33,190 nucleotides of DNA. It comes from Polychytrium aggregatum (lineage: Eukaryota; Chytridiomycota; Chytridiomycetes; Polychytriales). The stretch is taken from positions 1 through 33,190 of the forward strand of contig NW_026516483.1 in NCBI RefSeq assembly GCF_025602895.1, in the 5' to 3' direction. The notes beneath the pieces are model-generated. The model was not told the DNA's origin and ran no database searches. It was given only the letters and a program-made list of their open reading frames with translations. Shown one piece after another: positions 1 to 10,405 of the stretch (within the stretch, counting starts at the first letter, position 1; each line of letters begins with the position of its first letter). The position numbers were made by a program, and so were the translations under genes.

Positions 1-1533
1 AGGCTCGATGGTCTCGGTGCGATCGGTTCGACGCACAAACTTGACGAGGCCGATGGTGCATCCAATGCCATCGGTGCTGATCTCGTAGTTGAACAGCTTG
101 TGATTGATATCCCGGTCACGGAAGAGGGAACTACGCAGCTTGAAGCAACTGCGCCAGAGACGATCCTGGTTGTTAACACCGTCCTCACCTTCTTCCTTGA
201 GCATGTCCCAGGTGAGTCCAAGGCGCTTCTTTGGACCCAGGAGATTCCAAAGAGTGACCGTGTCAATCTTGACATACTTGGCCTTCGCAGTGCATAGAGG
301 AACTATCGTGCACACGGCCGGAGGAGTGTCCAGAGCGAGCTGCTTGAGAGCCCACTTGAGTCTGGATGCCAGCTTGTTGATCTTGGCCTTGGTGGTGCCG
401 AGCTCAGACTTGGCCGTGGTGAACCTCTTGTCGTCGGAGGGGAATGCCTCGGGCAGTGAGCTCGTCCAGCTTGGCCTGGCGCTGCAGCTCGGTGACTCGG
501 AGGGCGGGCATGTCACAGTCGATCCACTTGTGGACATTGTCGCCATCTTGTCTCGGGCGAGGATTCTCACATGGTGTGAGAGGCGATGGAGGGCCCGGAA
601 GCGGTCCTGGTCGCTGCTGTACCGAAACTCGTCAGGACGTGGCCAAAGTCGGGATAGAGGAACTCGAGATCGGCCTTGGGTGGAGTCTGCCCTGGTTTCT
701 CGAAGAGCTCAAGACAGGCCTCGATGGCTTCGTGCTTGTGCTTGTTGGCTGGGAAGACGGCAGCGCAGAAGCGGCGAAGGAGTCGCCAGTAGGCCAGGTC
801 GAGATGGGTGGTTGCAGTTGGTGGCATAGGCATTGACAGCGAGAGTGAGAAGCTGACTGTGAGCACCATCAGGCAGACGAGGGGCCGGAGGCAGGTCTGC
901 GTGCCGAGTGGTCTGGTAGTCGCGAAAGGAAGCGACCAGATGCTCGTTGTATTTCTTGGTCTCCCTGGCCGTCGAGAGGGCACCGGCCTGGACAATCTTA
1001 AAGCACTGGCGAACGAAAGCAGGGGTGGACTTGGAGATGACGGGGACGGGAATATCCTGCTCGATGCACCTCAGGATGTGCAGGTTGAGCAGCCTGGATG
1101 CCTCGAACTGGATCTGGGTCATGGCCTCGACGGTGGCCTGGATCTTGTCGCGGAGAGCGGGATTGAGACAACAGCCATCCATCGTCTGCTTGAAGCAGCT
1201 GAACTGAGGGGCGGATGACCTTCCATCCACGAGTGGGACGACAGAACTCTTGAGGGGCCGGTATTTGGGACACTTGCTAGTGTTGCTTCGCTCGTGATCG
1301 GTACCATCGCACTGGCGACATCGCTTGACAGGACCAGATGAGGGACCAGGCTCGGTGGGATCGACATCCATTGGATCTGCAGAAGCAGTGGTGGTGAGCG
1401 ACGGAGCAACAGACGACCAAGCATGCGTGGGGTCAGAATACGAACCAGAGACAGGCTCCGACTGTGACTTGGCTTTCTTGGGCCTGGGTGGCCGAGGCTG
1501 GCCATCACCGGTACCCTTGCGCTTCGGAGGCAT
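1..1533 (-). pseudogene. Fanzor-like (TnpB-related) protein, N-terminal half, frameshifted
   Basis: Minus-strand reading starts at an ATG at 1533 with a Lys/Arg/Pro-rich head. A CX2CX4HX7C zinc-knuckle-like motif (CRQCDGTDHERSNTSKC) follows, then a helical segment with EASRLLNLHILRCIEQ, and near the window edge FNYEISTDGIGC. From memory, this order (zinc finger, EASRLxNLHxLR, then a TDG strand just before the first RuvC aspartate) is that of fungal Fanzor1-type proteins, the eukaryotic relatives of TnpB. The RuvC core would lie to the left of base 1. The frame changes at about 830, 625, 540 and 440, yet sensible protein continues on each side, so this looks like a decayed copy. The gene continues outside the window. 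Family assignment is from pattern memory; the frameshifts are directly visible. Confidence 0.6.
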
Positions 1534-1784
1534 GGGGACAGAGGGTGCTGGATGTCTGCCAGTGGTACTGGTCAGAACAGAGACTTTTTTTATCGTACAA
1601 TAGCGCGATGATCAGATCAAGGCGAGATGAGGGAAGAAAGCAGCAGGACGAAGGTGTGGCATTTATACCCGAGAGCAGGAACCCGTCGTTGCGGGCTGGT
1701 TGGGGAAGTGACCCTGTTCAAAAATCGCCGAGAGGTTCAAGCCAGGGATGTGAACGCGAAAATGGCGGCGTGATTGGAGGGAAC

Positions 1785-2581
1785 TCAACCCCAAATCGGT
1801 GGGGACTCGATCCCAAAGAAGTTCTCGATGGGATTGAAGTCGGGTGAGGCAGGTGGGGTGAAGATCACTGACCATCCTCGGTGCTCGATGCAGTCCAGGA
1901 CAGCCCTTGTCTTGTGCATGCTGACATTGTCCATCACAACCACAGAGTCGTCTGGGAAGGTCGCTCGCTCAAAGAACTCGACCATCGAGTGTGTCTTGAA
2001 TGATGTGGGGATGTACATGCGATGCAGCACACCAGAGTGGTTGATGGCAAATGCAGCCGAGACAGACTTGTGTTCCATGTGATTGCGCTGGCGAAGCGGA
2101 GCACCCTTCGGTGAGTATCCGTAAAGAGGAAAAATGGATCTCCTGATCCCTGTCTCGTCGACAAAAACGAATCGTCGTGGGTCAATGGAGCGGACCTGGT
2201 CCCTGAACTGTGCCACTCGCTCATCCAGTCGCTTGGACTTGTAGAGGTGTGTTGCCCTCTTGTGTGAGAGACCTGCTCGGTGGATGGCAGTGTGGCAGAG
2301 TGAGAGTGATACTTTCCTCTGGAGGATGGACTCGAGCTTGCACCGCAGCACAGGACCAGTCTGGAACGGGTCCTGTTCAATCAGGGTGCGAATGACTGGA
2401 CATGCCTGCTCGAAGAAAGTGGATCTGCGAGCTGTGACTCGGTTGGCTTGTGTCCTCGGTGCCATCGATGGATGGTGCTCTTGGACACACTGAATATGGA
2501 GGCAACCTTGCGCAGGCTATGGATGAGATCGTAGCATCGCAATGCGGCGGTGCGAAAGTCGGATGTGTGGCGAATGGTCAT
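1785..2581 (-). pseudogene. Tc1/mariner-type (IS630 superfamily, DD34E) transposase, frameshifted
   Basis: The N-terminal part (ATG at 2581) has a helix-turn-helix, with VSKSTIHRW as the recognition region. After a frame change near 2450 the catalytic DDE domain follows: first Asp in FVFVDETGI, second in VVMDNVSMHKT, Glu in TPPASPDFNPIENFF. There are 34 residues between the second Asp and the Glu (DD34E). The frame stops shortly after the Glu (stop at 1785), losing the usual last helix. DDE transposases of this class excise and insert DNA at TA dinucleotides. The broken frame and short C-terminus mean this copy is probably inactive. It has the same orientation as the Fanzor-like relic 250 bp away. 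No matching terminal inverted repeat pair was found by eye. Confidence 0.85.
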
Positions 2582-2807
2582 GGCCAGCGCGCGATAACAT
2601 TGGGTAACAAAATATTCGATGAATGGTCAAAAACCCGGGTGTCCCGTTTTTTATTGGATCGCCCGTAATATGCCGAGGGCTCGTCGGGCAGCAACGAGAG
2701 TGGTGCTGGCGTGCTCCTCTGTGCGCTCTGCCAGGCCCAGCACCATCTTCTCTTCCCTGATCGCAGCACCCACACCCCATCCCGTCCCTGCCCCCCCCCC
2801 GCTCCAA

Positions 2808-3435
2808 ATGGCCCACAGCGTCGACCCCGATACCCTGGCGACCTACGTCGAGGGGCTCACCCGGCAGATTGCTGAACTAAAGGAGATTATCGCTGCCGGT
2901 GAGTCTACTCATCCCGGATGTCGCCGTCCACGCCGAGAATCGATCGTCCGCGCCGAGACTCGATCGTCTGCGATCAATCTGTGTTGGCAACAGGGCGGCG
3001 GCGTGTATGTACTGTTGTGCTCATATTCGCCTCGTGCTGTGAAGGACCCTCGGCGCCAAGCGGTCCTGTCAAGTCGTCCGACGACGACGAAAAGAGCAAG
3101 GAGATTGCCGAGCTGAAGGAGCAAAAGTAAGGCGGCCGGGTGTGGACCGATGCTGCCCAATTGTCGTCGACCAGAGGCTCCAGCACGGCAAGCGGGGTGT
3201 TCGTCCTCGCCCTTCATGAGCCAAAGGATGCTCGCTCGCCGTCGGCTCTAGTCGCTGGCCTCTCGTCCTTCTCCCCGATCGGCCTGCTCTGTGAATGTCC
3301 CTCCGATCCGTGGGTGCGATCGAGCTTTGCTGATCCCGAATGAACATGCTCCTGTCTCTCTTGACCTCCAGCCGCAAGCTGGCCTACCGCATTGAGTTCC
3401 TCCTCCGTGCCCTGGACGAGCGGGATCGCCAGTAG
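2808..3435 (+). CDS. small coiled-coil protein (78 aa), family not recognised
   Basis: Three exons: 2808-2898, 3045-3126, 3372-3435; introns GTGAGT..AAG and GTAAGG..CAG; phases fit and the stop is TAG. The protein has two amphipathic heptad stretches, LTRQIAELKEIIAA and IAELKEQNRKLAYRIEFLL, so it is a short acidic coiled coil, with a Ser/Asp spacer between. Nothing identifies a function. An in-frame ATG at 2670 would add 46 residues rich in Arg, Ala and Ser with no acidic residue, which resembles a mitochondrial presequence. The ATG at 2808 has the better context (CAAATGGCC) and follows a C10 run, so it was preferred. It may function as an adaptor or subunit in a small complex; that is a guess. 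Confidence 0.6.
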
Positions 3436-3942
3436 GCAGAAGAATCTTGCGAATCAAGTTGCCGGAGACGATGTCCCCTCCACACAGCCCCCGGCTGTCG
3501 GGCCGATGCGACCGGCAACCTGAAGCAAGTCCACTCCTACTGTTGAGACCAACGACCACTCCTGGATCTTGAATACATACATGCTTCATCCATCGCCCAC
3601 ATCGCCGTCCGCCTCATGGATACGATGCAAGAGGCGTGTCGAGCCGATCTGCTCGCCTCAAACGATCCGATCACGGAGCGAGGACATCGCAAGCCAGCCC
3701 TCTGCCAATGTCAGTCCATGGGTCTGCCTGATTCAAAAGGGAATGTATTAACAGCGTTCGACAGCGAGAGCAGGCTTGAGCTCACGTATATTCCAAATGC
3801 AATCGATGGAACTGTCGTCCTCATCGACCCACGTCGGTGCTCGAACGGGATCGGGAGCAGTCGGATGGACGAGGTATGGCTGCGATCAGGACGATCAGGA
3901 CGAGGACCAGGACGAGGATCAGGCCGGTGGACCTTGTGGGCT
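3436..3942. other. intergenic region between convergent genes
   Basis: About 500 bp lie between the stop of the coiled-coil gene (+) and the stop of the U1A/U2B'' gene (-). It must hold both 3' UTRs and terminators. There is a short purine-rich patch at about 3894-3925 (repeats of GGACGA/GGACCA). No reading frame with protein-like composition was seen. Confidence 0.5.
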
Positions 3943-5927
3943 CTACTTTTTGGCATAGGTGACCTTGATCTCGTGGGTTTCGGTGATCTTGCAGCCGTGC
4001 AGGCGCACCTTGGCCTCGGTTGCAAAGAACTCGTTCTCGTACTCGACGAATGCAATCGGCTCGCCCTTGCGAGTGAGCATGCGGACTTCCTTGAAGCCAG
4101 GGAATCTGGACAGTGGGAAAGAGCGAGAGATATCGGTGTTAAGTACACGAGGAAACACCGACTGTCCGGCCCATCGGTTGATCGTGAAGGGGCGGCAGGA
4201 CGTGGGTGATTGGCTCCGCATGCTGGGCAAAAGAAGGGCCATCAATTGGCTTGTGACTGCAACGTACTGTTTGAACAGATCGGTGACGATCTCTGAGGTG
4301 GTGCCCTCGGGGAAGTTCTCGACGAATAGCAGACTGTTGGGCGGCAGCTGCTCCTCTGTGTGGCAGCAAGGACATAGTCAGCATATTGTATATAGGCTAG
4401 CGAGCGAGATGACGCTATGCAGCGAGGGAATGCGCCAAGTGCAGGACGCTTGTCGACAATTACCGATGATCTCGGTCTTGATCTTCTGGGCCTCCTTTTC
4501 GCGCTCAACTGGAACACGGCGCCATCATAGGTGTTAGCAATCAAGCAAAGAGCCGAGCTAGTCTGTCGTGCGCTGCAGACCGATGGCTTAACGAGGCCCT
4601 GGTCAGTTGGCTTTCGGCCGGAGAGACGAAGCGATCGTCCGGACACATCCACCCACGTTCACGCAATCGGGAAATACGATGGAGTCCCGGGGTGATGATC
4701 GAGAAAGGATCGAACACACAGGAGCCCGCCACGATTGGACCCGTGGGTAACTTACGTTTCATCTGCTCTCTACGCTGCTTCAGCTCCTCAATACTGCCGC
4801 CTTCTTGCAGGACTGTGGTGTAGTGGGGCGTTCGAGCAAACTGGATATCCTGTGGTCGCCGTACAAACAAAGCCGAGGTTAATCTTGATGGCGACGCGGC
4901 CCCACACAATAATCTTGTGGGCGCCCGACTAAAACGAGCCAAAGATGGGAGATCGCAGCAGATTTCCGTCATCCAGGGCCCGCTCACCATGGGTCTCTGA
5001 AAGAGCGGGAAGGCGTGCAGTTCCTGTTTGGCTTTCTGGGCCGACTCGAGTGTCTTGAAGGTGATGAACGCCTGTCCACGCAGCTTCACGTTCCGTTTGG
5101 CCCGAACCTCCACGATCTCTCCGTACTGGGAAAAGACGGCCTCCAGATTCTTTAGCAGAGCTGGAGACGGCAGCGGATCGACAGGATGGTTGGCGGATTT
5201 GTCCGGCGACGACGTTGTTGGGCGGTGCATGTTTTCGGGCACGCACGATCAGCGCATGTTGGTCCAGTGTAGTGCCCACGGTTGAGTCGGCATGTCCCAG
5301 ATCCGAGCAACGAACGACGATCGAGCGTGTTGCGTCGTGTTGCGTTGTGTTGCGTTGTGTTGCGTTGCGTTGCGTTGTGTTGGAGGAGCAGATCCAGATA
5401 ATCGTGGTTGGCATGTCGGGCATGGTCGGAAAGCGAGCAAGTTGAGGATCGCATCCGATTTGGCACAGGGCAGGCACGATAGAAGGAAAGTGATGACCAT
5501 ATTTGACACATATGGCCGATATGATAGGGTCAGCTGTGGATCATGGATGTTGCGATGCAGCTATGGGCTGCTGGTCATGCAAAGTGTCAAGTCCATCACA
5601 CGGACAGATCTCGAGCGTCTGGGCTGTCGCTCCAGCAGATCTGCCTGGTGTGGAGCCGGAGATACCCATGCGCCTGCCGCAGATCCATACAGCCAACGTA
5701 CTTTTGTGGTTGATGCGCTCATTCAGCCTTCGCACATACAGCGTCTTGTTGGGCTCTGTCGGCGGTGGGGCCATCGGCTCTCGTGGGGCAGGCACCAGTG
5801 GCATCCCGATCGGAGCTGGCATCGGGGCAGGCGGATACATGGCCGGAGCGCCCATCATCGGCGCTGGAGGCACCATCGAAGGGCCGCCGGGGGGAAACGG
5901 CATGGGCGGGGGGCCGGACGGGTTCAT
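3943..5927 (-). CDS. SNRPA/SNRPB2: U1A/U2B''/SNF-type spliceosomal RNA-binding protein
   Basis: Six exons (5702-5927, 4988-5160, 4756-4849, 4464-4508, 4268-4355, 3943-4105) give 262 aa, with all phases consistent. Residues 1-58 are Pro/Met/Gly-rich. RRM1 (about 60-138) has RNP2 LYVRRL and RNP1 RGQAFITF, with the U1A-type loop NERI and KRNVKLRG. A basic helix follows (EELKQRREQMKLEREKEAQ). RRM2 (about 183-262) contains SLLFVENFPEGTT, FPGFKEVRML and ends in KVTYAKK. This two-RRM layout is that of animal U1A and U2B'' and fly SNF, which bind U1 or U2 snRNA stem-loops in the nucleus. The sequence does not tell which snRNA is bound; many lineages have one dual-role protein. The N-terminal extension is longer than in human proteins. 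Confidence 0.92.
5326..5382. repeat. pentanucleotide tract (GTTGC/GTTGT)n in U1A intron 1
   Basis: About 11 imperfect copies of GTTGY sit inside the 541-nt first intron of the minus-strand U1A/U2B'' gene, about 165 nt upstream (in gene direction) of the intron's acceptor. On the transcript they read as an A/C-rich tract (GCAAC/ACAAC). Confidence 0.85.
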
Positions 5928-6342
5928 GGCGCTGCGGGTCTTGCGGGGCTTCGTTGCTGCAGGAGATCAGGACGAGCCCAGGCGCAAGGACGAGCTTGGG
6001 CGGCATCGGCGAGTCTGCCTTGCTCACGTGGCTGAGATCGCGTGACCAGTGCTGCGCACCGCGTGGCTCGAGCCGAGGCCGTGGGAACGGTGCTGGAGGG
6101 GATGGAGCGATGGGATGCATCGGCTCTCTGACAACGCACGCCGCGACTGGATCGCATAGAATTATGCACTTGGTAGCGAACGAGCAAGCTGGTGAGCTCG
6201 TTAAATTGGGCGTCTGTCCCATTTCAATTTGGGAGTGAATGTATTACGCGGACACAACAGTCGGATGATGCGTGGGAGAAGCAGTTCCAGGGACACTGCC
6301 TCACCTCCCACCTCCCGCTCCTCACCTCTCGCCGCTTGCCGT
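5928..6342. other. intergenic: U1A/U2B'' promoter and TBCCD1 3' end
   Basis: The 415 bp between two minus-strand genes should contain the TBCCD1 terminator and the U1A/U2B'' promoter. No clear TATA element, repeat or additional coding frame was seen. Confidence 0.45.
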
Positions 6343-8563
6343 TCATTCCGCAGCACGAGACAGCTCAGACACATATTCTCCGGCGCGATCGTCGACCAAG
6401 GACATCAGTCCAAGGGTGAGCTGGATCTGTGACGGTTGCTTGAGCCACGCACGAAAGTCTGTCTCGATCTCAGCCAGCGAGGACGAAAACATGGACTTGA
6501 TCTTGGATCGTAGCGGGCGAGGCGGATTGGCCTTGTATCCCTCCGGTAACTTGAACGGGTAGCTGTGAGACTCGGGTCGGCCTGGCTCCGGATGCATCTG
6601 GAAGGGCAACTGGTAGGCATAGAACCGAGCTGGGTCCAAAACGATTGTGCTGAGTTCACGCGCAAGCTCCTCGTGCTTGGAGTGGTGAGAAACGTTCCAG
6701 AAGAGGACCCTGTTCCAAAGGTTGTGCTGCGGTCGCAAATCAATCTGAGCCATCTGGGTGCAGGCCAGGATGTTGGTGTGGAATGCGTTCATTGGCGACA
6801 GCATTGATATCACACTGCGAGCCTGCGGGGCCTGTGACAACGGCTGGTCGTCAGCGCGATCGGTCACGATGATGGGGGTGTTGGTGATGCACGCAACCTT
6901 GACTAAAGTGCAGTCCGAGAGCCGAACACTTCGAGCACATGTGGAGAGGCGCACGTTGTGGCATCCGCGAAGGTGAAGCAGCGACGCCACGACAAAGATG
7001 CTGACGTTGGTGCAGTCAGTGACGGTGACGGCTGTGGATGCTCCCAGCACATAGACCACGGCGTTGCTTATCCGACAAACGTGGAGGTGAGGCGGGGTGG
7101 CCCGCGGAGGAATCCAGATCAGAGGACAGCGAGGAAAACGAATGTACACGGCTGGTGGTGCGGTCGATATCAGCGCATGGTAGAGTTGGTTATACATGGA
7201 GGGTATCGGCGATGCCCAGAGCCAGCAGCAAGAATGGTGCGGGCCACACCCACTGTGCGACTATATGATTCAACCTTGCGACTTGGCTGGGAAGTGACGG
7301 AAGCCAGTCCCCGCTGGACTCACCTCGATCATCTGGCGCATCCGTCGAGTCTCTCAGGGGCAGACCTTCGATCATGCCGCTCTTTGAAAACGATATCGCA
7401 AAGCTCGGATCCTCATACATGACTCCGGCACGGATACTGGCTGAATGGCAGCACCACTCGAAAAAGGCGCTGACCAGCTCGATGTTGACTTGGTTGTCCC
7501 GAGGGTGGATGCCAAACTCGCAGAGCCTGGCCACTGCCTGAGAAACCAGCACAGGGACACTGCCCGATGATGACGAAGGGGTCAACAGATCCGAGAGGCC
7601 GCTATCCACGGACGCCTCGGGCGACGGCACATCGGCTCTGGTCGGCCCGTTTCGGCACACGGCCTCATGCAGCGACGCTGCCGAGCTGGATGATGACAGG
7701 GCCGAGGAGCCAAGGCGCGACTTGAACCAGAGCCGAAAATTGCGCAGAAGCCCCGATTGGTCGCGGTCCAGAGCCGGAAGGGTGCATTTCCAGACAAAGT
7801 CCAGGCAGCACAGGTCGTCGAGGCAAAAGTTGAGACTGGCACTAGCGGCGCTGTCGAGGTCCTCGACGGTTTTGTACTCGCCGAGGCCGTAGTAGACGAC
7901 AAACACGGGCTTGAGCCACTGGTGGCTCGCACCGAGCCAGAAGGCAAGGTGGTTGCCATAGCAGGCTTGAAGTGCCTCGGCCTCGTTTTGGAACTGCGGG
8001 GCGCTTGCTTCCGGGTCTGGTGTGGGGCGGGGCGTCTGGTCGCCCTCGAATGCCGACTCGCAGCCGGGATATTCGCCACACGCCAAATGGGCCAACTGGA
8101 TGAAGAGAAAGAGACAGAAGCACGCGCACTCGATCCGACAGAGTGTTCTGACGTGGGCCGTACTCTTGCCAGCTTGCGCGAACGGCGTTTCTTGCAGCAG
8201 CAATTCAAAGTCCGTCGCGAAAAGAGCTCGGTGGGTGTCGTCGGGCCCTATGCTTGCGCTGTGCTCGTCCCGGACGCCGTTGCTGCTCGTGCTGCGTCCG
8301 TCGCGAGTGCGGTTGACGACGGGCCACACTGCATCGAAGAGTGCGCAAAACGTCGTGAAGAGGGCCGAGGCATGCAGCGCCGACAGATTCATTCGATGCT
8401 GACCGATAGCCAGCCAGTCGGGATACGCGACGTGCCCATTGCAGGCAACCGCAGCATGAAAGTCGTGGGCAACCAGAAGCAGGATGGATGGAGTGATGCG
8501 AGTCCCAGGCGGGATGGGCAGCAGCGAGTGAGAGAAGACAATGTTGTTGAAGCAGCACGACAT
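6343..8563 (-). CDS. TBCCD1: TBCC domain-containing protein 1 (centrosome/basal-body protein)
   Basis: Two exons, 7324-8563 and 6343-7151 (intron 7152-7323, GTGAGT..CAG), give 682 aa. The C-terminal part (about 414-600) is a C-CAP/TBCC beta-helix: repeated short strands such as RISNAVVYVLG, VTVTDCTNVSIF and LHLRGCHNVRLS, then the TBCCD1-type tail NLWNRVLFW and YQLPFQM. The N-terminal half matches TBCCD1 in the stretch after the PPG motif and in the helical ELVSAFFEWCC segment. TBCCD1 (ASQ2 in Chlamydomonas) keeps centrioles/basal bodies correctly linked and placed. Unlike cofactor C it lacks the arginine-finger GAP role. The start at 8563 was chosen because it matches the family N-terminus. 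The frame is open further, to 8773, but without an ATG. Low-complexity Ser/Pro linkers make it longer than the roughly 557-aa human protein. Confidence 0.88.
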
Positions 8564-10405
8564 TGCTGGTGCGAAGGCGATTGAGACGACGGTGTTGGAT
8601 GCAGAGAGCAGAATGGATAGGCAAACTTGGTGGTTTGCAGGGACAAACGCTGCCGTTGAGGCCTCTGAGAGCCTCGAATCATGAGTCGCGCGGGCTGGTG
8701 TCGCTTCAGGAACAACCCAGAGGCCGGGCCCGGAAGCCTGGCCCGAGAGACGGTCGCAGTGCAGACGAGGCACCCGCCATGCCAGCCTGGTGCACTCATG
8801 CTCGAGAGTGATGTCTATGGCGATCCAGAGGCGATCCAGAGGCGATTCAGAGGCGATTCAACGGGGGCGGCGACGAGCGACATGCGTCATCCAGCGTCGG
8901 TCATGGCGCTCGCCGATCGGTGTGCTCGTGCAGACATGTCCAGTCAGCAGAATTGTGCAGCTGCACAGCCTCCCCCCGTTTGGAAGACAAGACGCAAGCG
9001 CAGCACCGATGTCCATGCCGATGCTCGTTGTGCGGCTGGAGGCGATCCGAAGCAAGGCTGCCGAGGAACTTGCATGCCGGATTGGTTGCTTGTCAAGGCT
9101 GTTTCGGCTTTCTGCCAAGGCTGCGAGCGCCTTGGATGCACGTGGGCTGGCAACAAGCCGCTGACGCCAGCGCCACATGCAGCCAGACGATCCAGCATTC
9201 GATCCGCACTCGGTCTGGATCGAGCCGGGCAGTCTTGGAATGTTCCGCCATCGCGACAGCCAATCGCCAGCCGCGAACGATCAAGGGCTGGCCAAGGAGA
9301 TGACCAGGAGCACCAGGAGACCGGGGGTCGGTCAAGGATATGCGCACATGCACAGGCGCTCGCTCGCAATATCACACTGCTTTGGCACACAAACAGCAGC
9401 GAGGATCCAGCTGCGACGTTTGGCAGTCCGCTGTCGTTTGGATCCAGCGGGACACGCTCTGCGGTTGCAGGCCCAGAGGAGTCCGTCCGTCGCGCACGGC
9501 CGTCCATTGTTCGACGCGAAAGTCGACGACATTGGCTCGTGGTTGGTGCTGTGCGTCGCGAGGGCCGTTTCTCTTGGCGGAACACAGCTTGCCGTTGGCC
9601 AGATGATGCAGAATGTCGACGGCGATGCCGCCGGTGGTCGTCGAGGAGGGCGCCGAGCCACGGCAACCGCAAACCCGCGTCCAGGAACCAGCATCCTCGA
9701 CCACGAAGACACATCGCTGCCGGGCATGCCAGCCAATTGGCAGGACAGATTCGATGGTCCACCCCAGCCGCGAAGGATTCATGGAGCGCCCATGTTGGCA
9801 AGGAGCCGGACCGTGTGGCGGGTTGGCGGCCCGATTTGGACGCGGCTGTGTTGATTGGAGCACAGCACAAGCGAGCGCACAGTATAAGGGAGCGGCGGCG
9901 AATAGTAAGGGACAGGGTGTGTCGACAGAGAATGTGTGTGGGCAGTGTGGGGAAAGCAACGCGCGCCGGAGCGGCGCCGGTGGGACAGGCGCTCCCGCGG
10001 GCGTGCTGTGCGCGGCGCCTCCCTTGCTCCCCGCCGCTGTTTGCGCGTCCGCCTTGCTTGTGCTGTGCGAAGTGCGGGGTCACCCGCCAGGCAGGCGCCG
10101 CCGCCGATTGGCCACGGCCTCTGTGCCACAGGTGCGCCGGTGCGACACGTCTCCCACTCCCACACACAGCCCGGTCCTCAGACCGCGGCGTCGCGGCCTT
10201 GTCGCTTGCCAGCCGCCCCCTTCCTTGACCCGCGAGATGCGAAGGAGTATTTCTCGCAGGCGCTGCCCCGCTGCCCCCCCTCTTCCTTCGCCGGAGCACC
10301 TCCTGCCAGCCAGCGAAACCTCCCCCCAAGCAAGCCCAGGGCCCTCTGCCTGAGCTCCTCCTGCCCAATCCTCGAGCGGCCCCGAGTATTCCCCACCCTT
10401 CTGCA
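8564..10405. other. long GC-rich intergenic region (divergent promoters)
   Basis: This 1.84-kb stretch separates the divergently transcribed TBCCD1 (-) and hyaluronan synthase (+) genes. Several long open frames run on both strands (for example 8681-10228 + and 8944-10428 -), but they are Arg/Pro/Cys-rich, mirror each other codon for codon, lack usable splice sites and resemble no family, so none is called. A TATA-like TATAAGG lies near 9891, about 510 bp before the synthase ATG. The region is CpG-rich near 9960-10100. Confidence 0.5.
8820..8863. repeat. 11-bp direct repeat, 4 copies, upstream of TBCCD1
   Basis: Four head-to-tail copies of GCGATYCAGAG (the last diverged) lie about 260 bp upstream of the TBCCD1 ATG. 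They could be a small promoter array or slippage product. Confidence 0.8.

Noticed and set aside
1534..1784. Terminal inverted repeat of the mariner element between the two relics
   Set aside because: Compared by eye with 2620-2670; no inverted match was found.
9372..9959. 195-codon minus-strand frame with a hydrophobic head
   Set aside because: Looks slightly protein-like, but there is no usable donor or acceptor around it and the antisense frame is equally open. It was not supported.
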